A DNA stretch of 22,132 bases from Candidatus Melainabacteria bacterium (GCA_003151275.1 PLXC01000106.1:1-22132); one strand, 5' to 3'; counted from the first letter of the stretch, positions 14,909-21,762 are shown. Program-made: numbers and translations. Notes: a model not told the origin generated them from the sequence alone.

Positions 14909-15811
14909 TTACTCAGGCCTGTACACCAGGACGCTCGTTTCCATCTTGCGGATAATGTAAGCTGACGTCTTTCCTAAAAAATCCTTGTGAGATCTAGGAC
15001 GTGAGCCATTGGAGCCAATCACGAGCAAGCCATTTGTCAGACGAGCAAATTCGATCAACGTTTCTGCGGGATGTCCTTCGCGCACAATAAATGTGACTTT
15101 GTCGAGAAACTGTTTCCCGTTATCAAAAGCGGACGTGTATTCCGCGGCGGCTTTGTTCAAATGAGTGGCAGCCTTTTGCATGAGCAATTTTGCTTTTGGA
15201 AACTGCTGCTTGGTTGGCGCCACATGAACCACTTTCAGTTCCTTACGCAATGCCACGGCCAGCCGTTCCGCCATCACCAAAGCACTATCAGCAGTGGCAC
15301 TACCGTCATATGCAAGCAAAATGTGACCGAGTTCCTGAATGGGTTGCGAGGCGATGAGCACCGAGCGAGTGGAGTCATTCGCTATTCGTCGAGCAATCGA
15401 TCCGGTCGCCTGCTCTACTTCGTTCTGCTGGCTACGCCCATGGTGCCCCAGCACAGTCAGGTCATACTTGTTGGACCGCTTTAAAATTGAATTTGCGATC
15501 GGTCCGATATCTATACATGTTTGCACGTCGGCGATCGAGTGTTCCACCGACTGCTTTTTAAATAGATCCAGGGTCAAGAGCGCTATGCGCTTCTGGGCTC
15601 TCAAAAGTTTTTCGGACGCGTGGAGCGGCAGCTTGATCCCGGTTTCTTCGGCAAACTCAGGAGCGAGCAGCAGGTCCGTGGTTCTTGGATCAATAACATT
15701 CTGAGCTGTGAGCTTGGCTTTTAGTGATGACGCAAACAAGAAGCCGTAATCCGCGGCAATCCGGCTCGACTCAGAACCGTCGATGGCGACAAATATATTT
15801 TCAAATGGCAT
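14909..15811 (-). CDS. Tandem universal stress protein (two UspA domains)
   Basis: A 300-residue protein with two UspA domains in a row. Domain 1 (about 1-155) has VAIDGSESS at the start and GHHG...GSIARRI near its end; domain 2 (about 160-300) has LLAYDGSATADSA and GSNG...GKTSAYIIRKM. Both end with the VLI/VLV strand. The glycine motifs resemble the ATP-binding Gx2Gx9G(S/T) type, with spacings of 11 and 10 instead of 9, so nucleotide binding is likely but not certain. Such proteins bind ATP or AMP and help survival under stress. The ATG at 15809-15811 begins right before the first beta strand. An imperfect palindrome ATACC/GGTAT lies at 15830-15843 in the leader. Confidence 0.92.
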   Translation of the reverse strand: MPFENIFVAIDGSESSRIAADYGFLFASSLKAKLTAQNVIDPRTTDLLLAPEFAEETGIKLPLHASEKLLRAQKRIALLTLDLFKKQSVEHSIADVQTCIDIGPIANSILKRSNKYDLTVLGHHGRSQQNEVEQATGSIARRIANDSTRSVLIASQPIQELGHILLAYDGSATADSALVMAERLAVALRKELKVVHVAPTKQQFPKAKLLMQKAATHLNKAAAEYTSAFDNGKQFLDKVTFIVREGHPAETLIEFARLTNGLLVIGSNGSRPRSHKDFLGKTSAYIIRKMETSVLVYRPE

Positions 15812-15907
15812 TGAATCCGTGTTCCCGTCATACCGATTGGTATTCCAGAAATCTTACCCGTTGCGGCCTGGTGATTGAATACTGACATCGCCACAAAACC
15901 GCCACGT

Positions 15908-15920
15908 AAGAGTCACTCTT
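15908..15920. promoter_or_regulatory. 13-bp palindrome between divergent genes
   Basis: AAGAGTCACTCTT has perfect 6-bp arms around one central base. It lies between the stress-protein gene (minus) and the gene at 15972 (plus) and is followed at once by TTGACA (15921-15926). The place suits an operator shared by both directions; no matching -10 box at normal spacing was found. Confidence 0.35.
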
Positions 15921-15971
15921 TTGACACTATTGATAATTATGCTCTCTGCACACCCCTCAGAGACTTACCAG

Positions 15972-16379
15972 ATGAATACTTTGCTTGCCCAACTGACTCC
16001 TCAAGGCTGCGTCGCAGCTCTCCCCGCGTTTGCCGATAGTCGTTCCTGGCAGTTGCGCCTGGTGCCCCCATCTGGAGTGGTCCTGAGCGACGTAAAATGC
16101 ACGTACGAAAAAGGTGGGATTCGCATGCTCGCCTTGAACGAATTGGAAATTGTGCACTTGCTCGCTGATGCGATTAACTCGGAAAGGGCATCGAGAATCG
16201 CCAAAGTAATTCAGCATTTCGAGCTGACCGCAGAAAGGCTCGAACCGTTGCTGTCGGCTATCAATCTTGAGCTCGCCATAACCGGTCGGCGGAAAAAATT
16301 CGTTCTGTTCGAAAACGGTCAGTTCAAGGCTCGCACATTCAGCGGGGCTGTGGTTTGTATATACACGTTCGCTAGATGA
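15972..16379 (+). CDS. Hypothetical protein
   Basis: I do not recognise this protein of about 135 residues. It has no signal peptide and no clear membrane segment. The centre has alternating helices (LNELEIVHLLADAI, LTAERLEPLLSAINLELAI) and the C-terminus is basic and strand-rich. In-frame starts exist at TTG 15921, ATG 15939 and ATG 15972; none has a good Shine-Dalgarno. I chose the last, because the upstream bases look regulatory. A long opposite-strand frame covers the same bases, but this strand has the more protein-like composition. Confidence 0.55.
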   Translation: MNTLLAQLTPQGCVAALPAFADSRSWQLRLVPPSGVVLSDVKCTYEKGGIRMLALNELEIVHLLADAINSERASRIAKVIQHFELTAERLEPLLSAINLELAITGRRKKFVLFENGQFKARTFSGAVVCIYTFAR

Positions 16380-16386
16380 ATTCTGC

Positions 16387-16414
16387 TTGACATCAAAGCG
16401 GTCAGGTATATCCT
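16387..16414 (+). promoter_or_regulatory. Promoter of the Gly/Met-rich protein gene
   Basis: TTGACA (16387-16392, perfect) and TATCCT (16409-16414, 4 of 6) are 16 bases apart. Transcription would begin near 16421, about 30 bases before the preferred ATG at 16452. Confidence 0.45.
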
Positions 16415-16451
16415 TAAAGATACTCACAAATCCAACTGAGGGCTCATGCCG

Positions 16452-16991
16452 ATGACCAAGCCCAGCGTACTGCTATTGGTCGCCTGTTTTATGGCGGCCG
16501 CAAATCCAGCTCTTGCCCAAGATGCAGGTGGATATCAGGGCTCAGCGCCAGTTTGGCCGCAGCAGGCTCCACAGGGTTATGAAGCGCCGCAATACGACGC
16601 TTATCGAGGTCAGGCGCAGATGCAGAACGCCCCTGGCTCTAGCAATTATCAGCAACAGCCGATTCAGCCTGAATCCAACTCAGCCTCGCGCATGATGGAT
16701 CAACAGCCAACTACAGACAACAAGCCAATCAAGCCTGACAAGGTCAATACCAGGAAAATCAAAGGCGCAGTGGGCGGAATAGGACGCACACTGGGTCATC
16801 TCGCTTTGCCAGTGGCTGGTCTGGGCGCCATTTACATGGTGACCAAAGCGGCAGCCAGAAGTGGCATGATGGGTGGATCGGGCATGGGCATGATGGGCGG
16901 CGGCATGGGCATGGGCATGGGCGGATACGGTGGTGGTTATGGAATGGGCTCCATGGGTGGCATGAGAATGCCCGGTTCTTATGGATGGTAG
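16452..16991 (+). CDS. Exported Gln/Pro-rich, Gly/Met-rich protein
   Basis: About 179 residues. A signal peptide (ending near ANPALAQ) is followed by a Gln/Pro/Tyr-rich segment, a short basic stretch (NTRKIKGAVGG), one hydrophobic segment (LGHLALPVAGLGAIYMVTK) and a tail of about 45 residues made almost only of Gly, Met, Ser and Tyr, ending in PGSYGW. I know no function. The hydrophobic segment could anchor it in a membrane, and the Met-rich tail could bind soft metals or be structural. GAGGG (16438-16442) is 9 bases before the ATG at 16452 but only 3 before the one at 16446, so 16452 is preferred. It has its own promoter. Confidence 0.7.
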   Translation: MTKPSVLLLVACFMAAANPALAQDAGGYQGSAPVWPQQAPQGYEAPQYDAYRGQAQMQNAPGSSNYQQQPIQPESNSASRMMDQQPTTDNKPIKPDKVNTRKIKGAVGGIGRTLGHLALPVAGLGAIYMVTKAAARSGMMGGSGMGMMGGGMGMGMGGYGGGYGMGSMGGMRMPGSYGW

Positions 16992-17038
16992 TTCTTTAGC
17001 GGGTCGCTGACTTCGTGGATCTGGCTACTGCCTTGATG

Positions 17039-17050
17039 AACAGCGCTGTT
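17039..17050. promoter_or_regulatory. 12-bp perfect palindrome
   Basis: AACAGCGCTGTT lies 48 bases after the Gly/Met-rich gene and about 190 before the next. It could be a regulator site; nothing else supports this. Confidence 0.2.
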
Positions 17051-17239
17051 TGCACTTATCGATTTAAAAAATTTGCTGAAACGGGACAAGAGCTCGGTTG
17101 CGTCAATGCGTGCGCTCTTCTGCTATCTCCTCGGAAGTTGTCAGCCGAAGATGAGAAAGCTTTCCGTACACTTTAATGGGTTATTCATGTATTCCTTACA
17201 TATGCCGAAATGTTCCGGCAAGTTGGAGGGTGTGTTCAA

Positions 17240-17530
17240 ATGAAATCTGACTGTCGCACGATAATCGGTAAGTCGAGTAGCTTGCTGTATGGACTGTCCA
17301 CGGATAATTTGTCTCCTTTGGATCTTCAGGTTTTCCTTCCTTGCATGGCCGGCTTGCTGTTGTTCGTTGGAGGAATTGTGGTTGGCAGGACTTTCCCGAC
17401 AACAGTAAGTGTCAGTGCACATCCAGCAGAAACTATAGTCTCAAAAACGCACGGCAGATATGGCGCCCCGCGCTGGATTCAGCAAGTTCAGCAAGGAACA
17501 CTTGTGGCAGACGTAAATCGTTCACTCTAA
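17240..17530 (+). CDS. Small single-helix membrane protein with GRYGxxRWxQ motif (family copy A)
   Basis: A 96-residue protein with one hydrophobic segment (FLPCMAGLLLFVGGIVVG), then GR, a Ser/Thr-rich linker of about 20 residues and HGRYGAPRWIQ near the C-terminus. The small protein encoded at 20512-20742 has the same plan (AGTVFGR, linker, YGRYGQLRWAQ), so the two are paralogues. GGAGGG (17225-17230) lies 9 bases before the ATG at 17240, which is preferred to an ATG at 17210. No function is known to me. The other copy sits directly upstream of a KimA-like K+ permease. A REP-like repeat follows the stop by 7 bases. Confidence 0.65.
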   Translation: MKSDCRTIIGKSSSLLYGLSTDNLSPLDLQVFLPCMAGLLLFVGGIVVGRTFPTTVSVSAHPAETIVSKTHGRYGAPRWIQQVQQGTLVADVNRSL

Positions 17531-17536
17531 AACCTG

Positions 17537-17559
17537 GGAGCGCGGGCATCCTTGCCGTC
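17537..17559 (+). repeat. REP-like palindromic repeat, copy 2
   Basis: GGAGCGCGGGCATC followed by CTTGCCGTC, an imperfect version of the palindrome at 6428, in the same orientation relative to the gene it follows. The stop codon is 7 bases before it. Confidence 0.55.
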
Positions 17560-17560
17560 T

Positions 17561-17585
17561 TCTAAAGTTTCGGCATCTAAAGTTT
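17561..17585. repeat. 10-bp direct repeat
   Basis: TCTAAAGTTT occurs at 17561-17570 and 17576-17585, directly after REP-like copy 2. It may be part of the same composite element. Confidence 0.5.
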
Positions 17586-17721
17586 AGACGGAGGAATCAG
17601 CGAAGCGACTGTTAGTGCGCTTATTCGCTGATCATACTTTCCTGTTCAAAATGGCGAACAGATGTTTCGATATCAAACAGATGTGGTGGGTGGGATGTGA
17701 AGCGCGCGTTTTACGCGTTTT

Positions 17722-17826
17722 CTACTTCAGCGCATTCTTCCAAAACGTCATCAGGTCTCTGGTGGAACGATAGACAATAAAAACACTTACTGAGGCAACA
17801 GCAGTATAAAGTACGTCTTCCAACAT
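17722..17826 (-). CDS. Candidate 34-residue membrane microprotein
   Basis: A short frame encodes about 34 residues: MLEDVLYTAVASVSVFIVYR, then a polar, basic C-terminus ending WKNALK. The middle is a plausible single membrane helix with positive residues on one side. AAGGAG (17830-17835) lies 3 bases before the ATG and 6 before the next codon, TTG, so initiation may be at either. Composition and ribosome site suggest a real gene, but it is short and I know no relatives. Confidence 0.45.
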   Translation of the reverse strand: MLEDVLYTAVASVSVFIVYRSTRDLMTFWKNALK

Positions 17827-18144
17827 ATGCTCCTTCTCGGCGTCTGTGGATTTCCGAGAACAGCAGCATATTCCTCAATCTTCACCAGCACAACTAATTG
17901 TTTCGCAATTTGACGGCAATATGCGCGAGTTGCTTAGTGGAAACACGCAAATCCGCAGCCAAAGCCAATTCTAAGCCGCAAGCTGTTCGGACTATGTCAC
18001 ACCCGTGTCACAAATAGATATCCTCTAGAACCTAACTGATTAGCGCATACACATAATTGTCCACCGCATTTGGTGCTCAGGGTTTGTTTCCGACCAACTC
18101 AGGTGCCGACAAGTCTGGCTTCCAGACGATGTTTGACCGTAGGG
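17827..18144. other. Gene-free stretch with an 11-bp-period direct repeat
   Basis: No convincing gene. The notable element is TGTCACA at 17995-18001 and again at 18006-18012, an 11-bp period like that of binding sites for PhoB/OmpR-type regulators. No promoter or reading frame that it would control is evident. Confidence 0.4.
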
Positions 18145-18333
18145 TCACCGGCTTAGACTATTTGTTATCGGCAATTCATTCAGGTAGCAGCTGTAGTCGT
18201 TGTCCTTGCAGTTGTGCAACGTTTTCTTTGAATCAGCTTTGTCGAGTATGCAATCACAGGCCTTTTGAAATAGTTTCAACGCAGCAAATGGCCCAGTCAA
18301 CCATAGAGCTAGAGTCAGGTAGTTCGATTCCAC
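18145..18333 (-). CDS. Candidate small membrane protein
   Basis: A frame of 62 residues beginning with GTG at 18331-18333, with GAGGAA 7 bases upstream. The N-terminal third (YLTLALWLTGPFAALKLF) is a plausible membrane helix; the rest is polar with four Cys residues. It could be a genuine small gene lying downstream of the permease operon. A second minus-strand frame from an ATG near 18353 overlaps it and encodes about 34 residues, so the choice of frame is not certain. Confidence 0.35.
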   Translation of the reverse strand: MESNYLTLALWLTGPFAALKLFQKACDCILDKADSKKTLHNCKDNDYSCYLNELPITNSLSR

Positions 18334-18484
18334 GGTCGTATTCCTCAAAGTGGATCATAACTAAAGCATGTTGTGTATAAAGAAGTTATCAATGACATTG
18401 GTGTTATCGCAGGCAACTAACAGCATTGAATTCACGATGTGACTTTGTGAGCATGCTGGAAAATCCCACGCTTCGAAATTCAAA

Positions 18485-18534
18485 CTAGCTAGTTCGCACT
18501 GAAAATTGCACGTTTATCAGTGCGAACTAGCTAG
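18485..18534. repeat. Perfect 18-bp inverted repeat
   Basis: The arm CTAGCTAGTTCGCACTGA (18485-18502) is the exact reverse complement of 18517-18534, with a 14-base loop. It lies 43 bases downstream of the permease stop and is separated by two bases from REP-like copy 3. No T-run follows on either strand, so it is not a standard terminator. Confidence 0.9.
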
Positions 18535-18536
18535 GT

Positions 18537-18558
18537 GTCGGCAGGGATGCCGGCGCTC
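18537..18558 (-). repeat. REP-like palindromic repeat, copy 3
   Basis: On the minus strand GAGCGCCGGCATCCCTGCCG repeats the pattern of the copies at 6428 and 17537, with compensating changes that keep the inner pairing (CGGCA with TGCCG). It starts 19 bases after the permease stop, in the gene's direction. Confidence 0.6.
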
Positions 18559-18576
18559 TCAGGTGGAGACAGAGTG

Positions 18577-20508
18577 TCACACTGTTGATTCCGACAGCCA
18601 GTATCTAACGTTTGTTACGACGACGTCTCGACGTGACAGGAAGGCAAATTTCAGTATGAGTCCAGTGTTGCCGTGCAAGAATTTGTGCCACCATTTGGTA
18701 GAAACGAATTCACCGACAACGACAGTTATGATCCGGTTGGGGTCCTGCTTATGAAGATCATCAAGGTGGTCCATGATTGGTCTAACCAGCGAGCGAAATG
18801 GTGATGTGACGATTACAAGCGGCATGTCGCCTGCATATTTTTTCCATTCTGCTTGCAGTTCGGCTGTCCATCGCGGTTCGATCTCAACATACAGCGCTTC
18901 GCAATCCTGGCTGATTGATTTCGCATAGCTCAATGCTTTGTAAGTGCCAATGTGCCAACCTTGAACGAGCACAACAACTTTGGTGCTGATTGCAATCGGA
19001 AGATCGTTCGGAAGGAGCGCAAGTTGAGAACGAACACTGTTGTAATGCGCAGAAATTTTATGGAAGATCAGCATTAGCATTCCAATCAGCAGTACAACGA
19101 ACCATGCTCCGTCTAGAAACTTTTCGGTGATGATATCCAGCAGCACAACAAACGTCGCTATAGCACCTAATCCATTGATGATTGCTTTTCGTTTCCACGA
19201 TTTCTCCTTACAGACAAACCAGTGTTTTACCATTCCACATTGGGACAAGGTGAATGCTAGAAAAACTCCGACTGTAAAAAATGGAATGAGCAGGTCGACA
19301 CTGCCTTTTTTCAACACAATAAATACGGATGATAGAAGTCCTAGTATCCACACGCCATTGTCGAAGGCTAATCGATCACCTAGATTGGCCAGCTGTCGCG
19401 GCATGAAGCCATCGCGGGCGAGGATTGAAGTAACGCGCGGAAAGTCAGCGAAGCTGGTTTGAGCTGCAACAAGAAGAATGAGGGCAGTGGAAAATTGCGT
19501 TAGCATATACGCCCAACTCCACATTCCTGTTTTGCCGAAAACTGTTCCTGAGATTTGATCAATTACAGCTGGTGCCGTTGCACCATTTAATTCCCAATAG
19601 ACAATGTGGAATTTAACGGCAAGCAGTGAGACTCCCAAGAAAATGGTGCCGAGGATGGCGGACATCCAAATTAGAGTTATCGCAGCATTCTTGGACTTAG
19701 GTTCGCGAAAAGCAGGAACACCATTGCTGACTGCTTCCACTCCTGTTAGTGCAGAACAACCAGTGGCAAAAGCTCTTAGTAGCACTGCCAAGGCAACAGC
19801 AGCCATGGTGGTGGGAACGAATCCATTCTGCTCAGGCACCATTTGATTCGCATATTCTAAATGGAATTTCCAGCCGACGACGTCACCAAACAATCCAATA
19901 ATGATCATGGCGTAGCACATGGCGACGAATGTGTACACTGGAAGCGCAAACAGCATGCCAGGCTCCTTCAGTCCTCGCAGATTGATAAGAGTCATAAAAA
20001 CGATTCCAGCGAGGCAGTAAGCAACCAGGTTATCTCCAACGTGCAACGAAGCAAGGAGCGGCACGTCTTTTAAATTTTGCATTCCTGATGCGATAGACAC
20101 AGACACGCACAGGACATAATCAATCAAGAGAGCCGATGCCGCAATAAGTCCTAAATTGGTGCCAAGATTCTCCTTGGTGACAATGTATGAGCCACCACCG
20201 GTAGGGTAAGCAAATACTGTTTGCCAATACGAGATAGCGACCATTACCAGCACCACAACGATAAGCCAGGTAACAGTCATTGTTGACTGGGCATAAACTT
20301 GCTGATTCTGCGGAATCCACAATCCGGCCAGGCACAGGGCAAGCAAAATTTGCTGTCCGCCGTATGCAACAGAGGAAATGGCATCCGAACAAAAGATCGG
20401 CAGTGCTAAGACCTTGGGAAGTAGCGTACTCTCTTGTTTGCTGGTGGCAATTGGTTGGCCATAAATCAGCTCTCGAATATTATCGAAGTTGCTTTTTATG
20501 TGACCCAA
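18577..20508 (-). CDS. kimA: KimA-like APC-superfamily potassium permease
   Basis: A 643-residue permease with about twelve membrane segments (to about residue 485) and a cytoplasmic C-terminal domain of about 150 residues with an alpha/beta, UspA-like pattern. It shares long motifs with the K+ importer KimA (YdaO) of Bacillus subtilis: CSDAISSVAYGGQQILL (40-56), AYPTGGGSYIVTKENLG (100-116), NLRGL, CSALTGVEAVSNGVPAF and LARDGFMPRQL. Asp42 and Tyr49 fall in the conserved SDAxSSVAYG element that carries K+-site residues in KimA. Proton-coupled K+ uptake is therefore likely, though other APC substrates are possible. The start is TTG at 20506-20508, 3 bases after the stop of the small membrane-protein gene and without a Shine-Dalgarno, which suggests coupled translation. 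Confidence 0.82.
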   Translation of the reverse strand: MGHIKSNFDNIRELIYGQPIATSKQESTLLPKVLALPIFCSDAISSVAYGGQQILLALCLAGLWIPQNQQVYAQSTMTVTWLIVVVLVMVAISYWQTVFAYPTGGGSYIVTKENLGTNLGLIAASALLIDYVLCVSVSIASGMQNLKDVPLLASLHVGDNLVAYCLAGIVFMTLINLRGLKEPGMLFALPVYTFVAMCYAMIIIGLFGDVVGWKFHLEYANQMVPEQNGFVPTTMAAVALAVLLRAFATGCSALTGVEAVSNGVPAFREPKSKNAAITLIWMSAILGTIFLGVSLLAVKFHIVYWELNGATAPAVIDQISGTVFGKTGMWSWAYMLTQFSTALILLVAAQTSFADFPRVTSILARDGFMPRQLANLGDRLAFDNGVWILGLLSSVFIVLKKGSVDLLIPFFTVGVFLAFTLSQCGMVKHWFVCKEKSWKRKAIINGLGAIATFVVLLDIITEKFLDGAWFVVLLIGMLMLIFHKISAHYNSVRSQLALLPNDLPIAISTKVVVLVQGWHIGTYKALSYAKSISQDCEALYVEIEPRWTAELQAEWKKYAGDMPLVIVTSPFRSLVRPIMDHLDDLHKQDPNRIITVVVGEFVSTKWWHKFLHGNTGLILKFAFLSRRDVVVTNVRYWLSESTV

Positions 20509-20511
20509 TTA

Positions 20512-20742
20512 TCACTGCGCCCAACGCAATTGTCCGTATCTTCCGTACACACTGTGATGGGCTACATGTTGTGACGAATTGCTGTTGGTAGACGCAGTAG
20601 TGCCCGTGTATGTGAGACGACCGAAAACAGTGCCGGCAATGAAAATAACGATTACCCCGATGATAAGCCAAAACGATGTTTGGTCAAAGATCACTCCGGA
20701 GGTTTTGTGGGGTGTATTTTCCCAGTTATTTATGCTATTCAT
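20512..20742 (-). CDS. Small single-helix membrane protein with GRYGxxRWxQ motif (family copy B)
   Basis: A 76-residue protein with one hydrophobic helix (FWLIIGVIVIFIAGTVFG), a Ser/Thr/Asn-rich linker and C-terminal YGRYGQLRWAQ. It is a paralogue of the protein at 17240-17530. It is the first gene of the unit that continues with the KimA-like permease 3 bases later. Small one-helix proteins such as KdpF accompany K+ transport systems, so an accessory-subunit role is reasonable but inferred. The ATG at 20740-20742 is preceded by an exceptionally strong Shine-Dalgarno; the GTG at 20749 overlaps that element and is rejected. Confidence 0.75.
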   Translation of the reverse strand: MNSINNWENTPHKTSGVIFDQTSFWLIIGVIVIFIAGTVFGRLTYTGTTASTNSNSSQHVAHHSVYGRYGQLRWAQ

Positions 20743-20745
20743 GCC

Positions 20746-20756
20746 GATCACCTCCT
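20746..20756 (-). promoter_or_regulatory. Extended 11-base Shine-Dalgarno
   Basis: AGGAGGTGATC matches the complement of the usual 16S rRNA 3' end over 11 bases. The AGGAGG core is 8 bases before the ATG at 20742, which fixes that start and predicts strong translation. Confidence 0.8.
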
Positions 20757-20771
20757 GAATCGCTCAACTTC

Positions 20772-20835
20772 ATTAAACTGCGTACTGCGTCAACGGCGCG
20801 TCAAATCTGGCTCCACTTCGTCAAGATTCTGTCAA
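20772..20835 (-). promoter_or_regulatory. Activator-type promoter with four TTGAC boxes
   Basis: On the minus strand TTGACA (20830-20835), TTGACG (20819-20824), TTGACG (20799-20804) and TTGACG (20788-20793) form two pairs, each with an 11-bp period; the pairs are offset by 31 bp. TTTAAT (20772-20777) follows the last box after 10 bases. PhoB-type promoters have this arrangement: direct repeats at 11 bp occupying the -35 region, about 10 bases before the -10. A PhoB/OmpR-family activator of the permease operon is the likely reader. Confidence 0.55.
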
Positions 20836-20901
20836 TGTGTGCTTGCCATTAACATTCGGAGGAATTCCAGCAGCGAATCAGTTGCGTTGAGGGACCTACT
20901 T

Positions 20902-21684
20902 TTACCAAGCCAAGCGGTCAAATCGAAAGGAATAACCCGCTCCTACAAATGCAGTTGGAGCAGTTTTGTCTAGCCCAAATCCAAAGTGCATGTCAATTTG
21001 TTGGTTCCGGTTTAATTTGCGCACTCCACCAAAGTGGGCAATTTGCAGGGACTGCGCGTGATCAGTGAAAAATCCGACGTACTCTGCAAAGACGCCTGTT
21101 CTAGTTCCTATTGACCGGTTGAGCATGAAGTCGGGTTGGTATTGAACCTTACGTCCAGAGTTTAAAACCAGCAGTGATTGCATCCCCATAATTGACCAAT
21201 TTTTGGTTAGTGGATACGACCATGGGGCTCTAAAGACTGGTTGAACTCCTCTGCCAGAAATGGTTGTGCTTCCGGTTGGAATGTCTAAGGATGGTATCAA
21301 GCATAATTGGAGTTTCTTTATGGGGCCAATTTGTTGTTTTATCCCAACTTCACCAAGGTCGGATACTCCAGTCTGTGTCTCGCTTAAATGCTCTTGGTGA
21401 GTGAGAACAAAATTGGGTACGAACATTTGGAACTCAGATCGCTTACTTAAACCAAGACGAACTTGAGTCTCTGAGATGTCAAAATAATTTATGCCGTGCT
21501 GGAAATGTTGATACAGGGTGCCGTTCTCCAACTGTACGCTGCCCCTCGGCACCACCAGTGGAGAAAACATAAAACTAGGGCGGTTGGTGTCTATGTCCTC
21601 GGTCTTGTCCATTGCCCAAGCCTGGGAGCTTGCTAAAACAAAACAAAGGCAAACGCGAAGCAATGTCCATTTGACAGAGATCAC
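20902..21684 (-). CDS. Outer-membrane MetA-pathway (phenol degradation) family protein
   Basis: About 260 residues. A signal peptide (WTLLRVCLCFVLASSQAWA) precedes DIDTNRPSFMFSPLVVPRGS and QLENGTLYQ, typical of the family known as putative MetA-pathway of phenol degradation (Pfam PF13557), predicted outer-membrane beta barrels. The rest has alternating amphipathic strands and ends in an aromatic-rich strand (GAGYSFRFDRLAW), as barrels do. The family name does not prove a role in phenol use; small-molecule transport is the general guess. The GTG at 21682-21684 has AAAGG 7 bases upstream, whereas the ATG at 21735 overlaps the -10 box of the only good promoter, so the GTG is chosen. Confidence 0.75.
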   Translation of the reverse strand: MISVKWTLLRVCLCFVLASSQAWAMDKTEDIDTNRPSFMFSPLVVPRGSVQLENGTLYQHFQHGINYFDISETQVRLGLSKRSEFQMFVPNFVLTHQEHLSETQTGVSDLGEVGIKQQIGPIKKLQLCLIPSLDIPTGSTTISGRGVQPVFRAPWSYPLTKNWSIMGMQSLLVLNSGRKVQYQPDFMLNRSIGTRTGVFAEYVGFFTDHAQSLQIAHFGGVRKLNRNQQIDMHFGFGLDKTAPTAFVGAGYSFRFDRLAW

Positions 21685-21733
21685 GACTATGCCTTTCTCC
21701 GCTTTTAATGGTCGATCCGCCGCAACCTCACGC

Positions 21734-21762
21734 ATAGTATGCGCGCTTTCAGATTATGCCAA
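21734..21762 (-). promoter_or_regulatory. Promoter of the outer-membrane protein gene
   Basis: On the minus strand TTGGCA (21757-21762, 5 of 6) and TACTAT (21734-21739, 4 of 6) are 17 bases apart. Transcription would begin near 21727, about 43 bases before the GTG start. Confidence 0.45.

Noticed and set aside
15957..16427. Long minus-strand frame opposite the unknown gene at 15972
   Set aside because: Its composition (many His, Gln, Phe and Cys, no domain) is typical of an antisense shadow, and the plus-strand frame is more protein-like.
18057..18380. Plus-strand frame of 107 residues in the region after the permease
   Set aside because: Cys/Ser-rich low-quality composition, TTG start without ribosome site, and no recognisable domain.
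18485..18534. Rho-independent terminator of the permease unit
   Set aside because: The long stem has a 14-base loop, is AT/GC mixed and is not followed by a T-run on either strand.
20757..20901. ydaO-type c-di-AMP riboswitch before the KimA-like unit
   Set aside because: The leader after the likely transcription start is only about 20 bases, and no riboswitch consensus stretches were seen.
21685..21735. ATG start at 21735 for the outer-membrane protein
   Set aside because: It overlaps the likely -10 box and has no ribosome site; the GTG at 21684 has one and gives a normal signal peptide.
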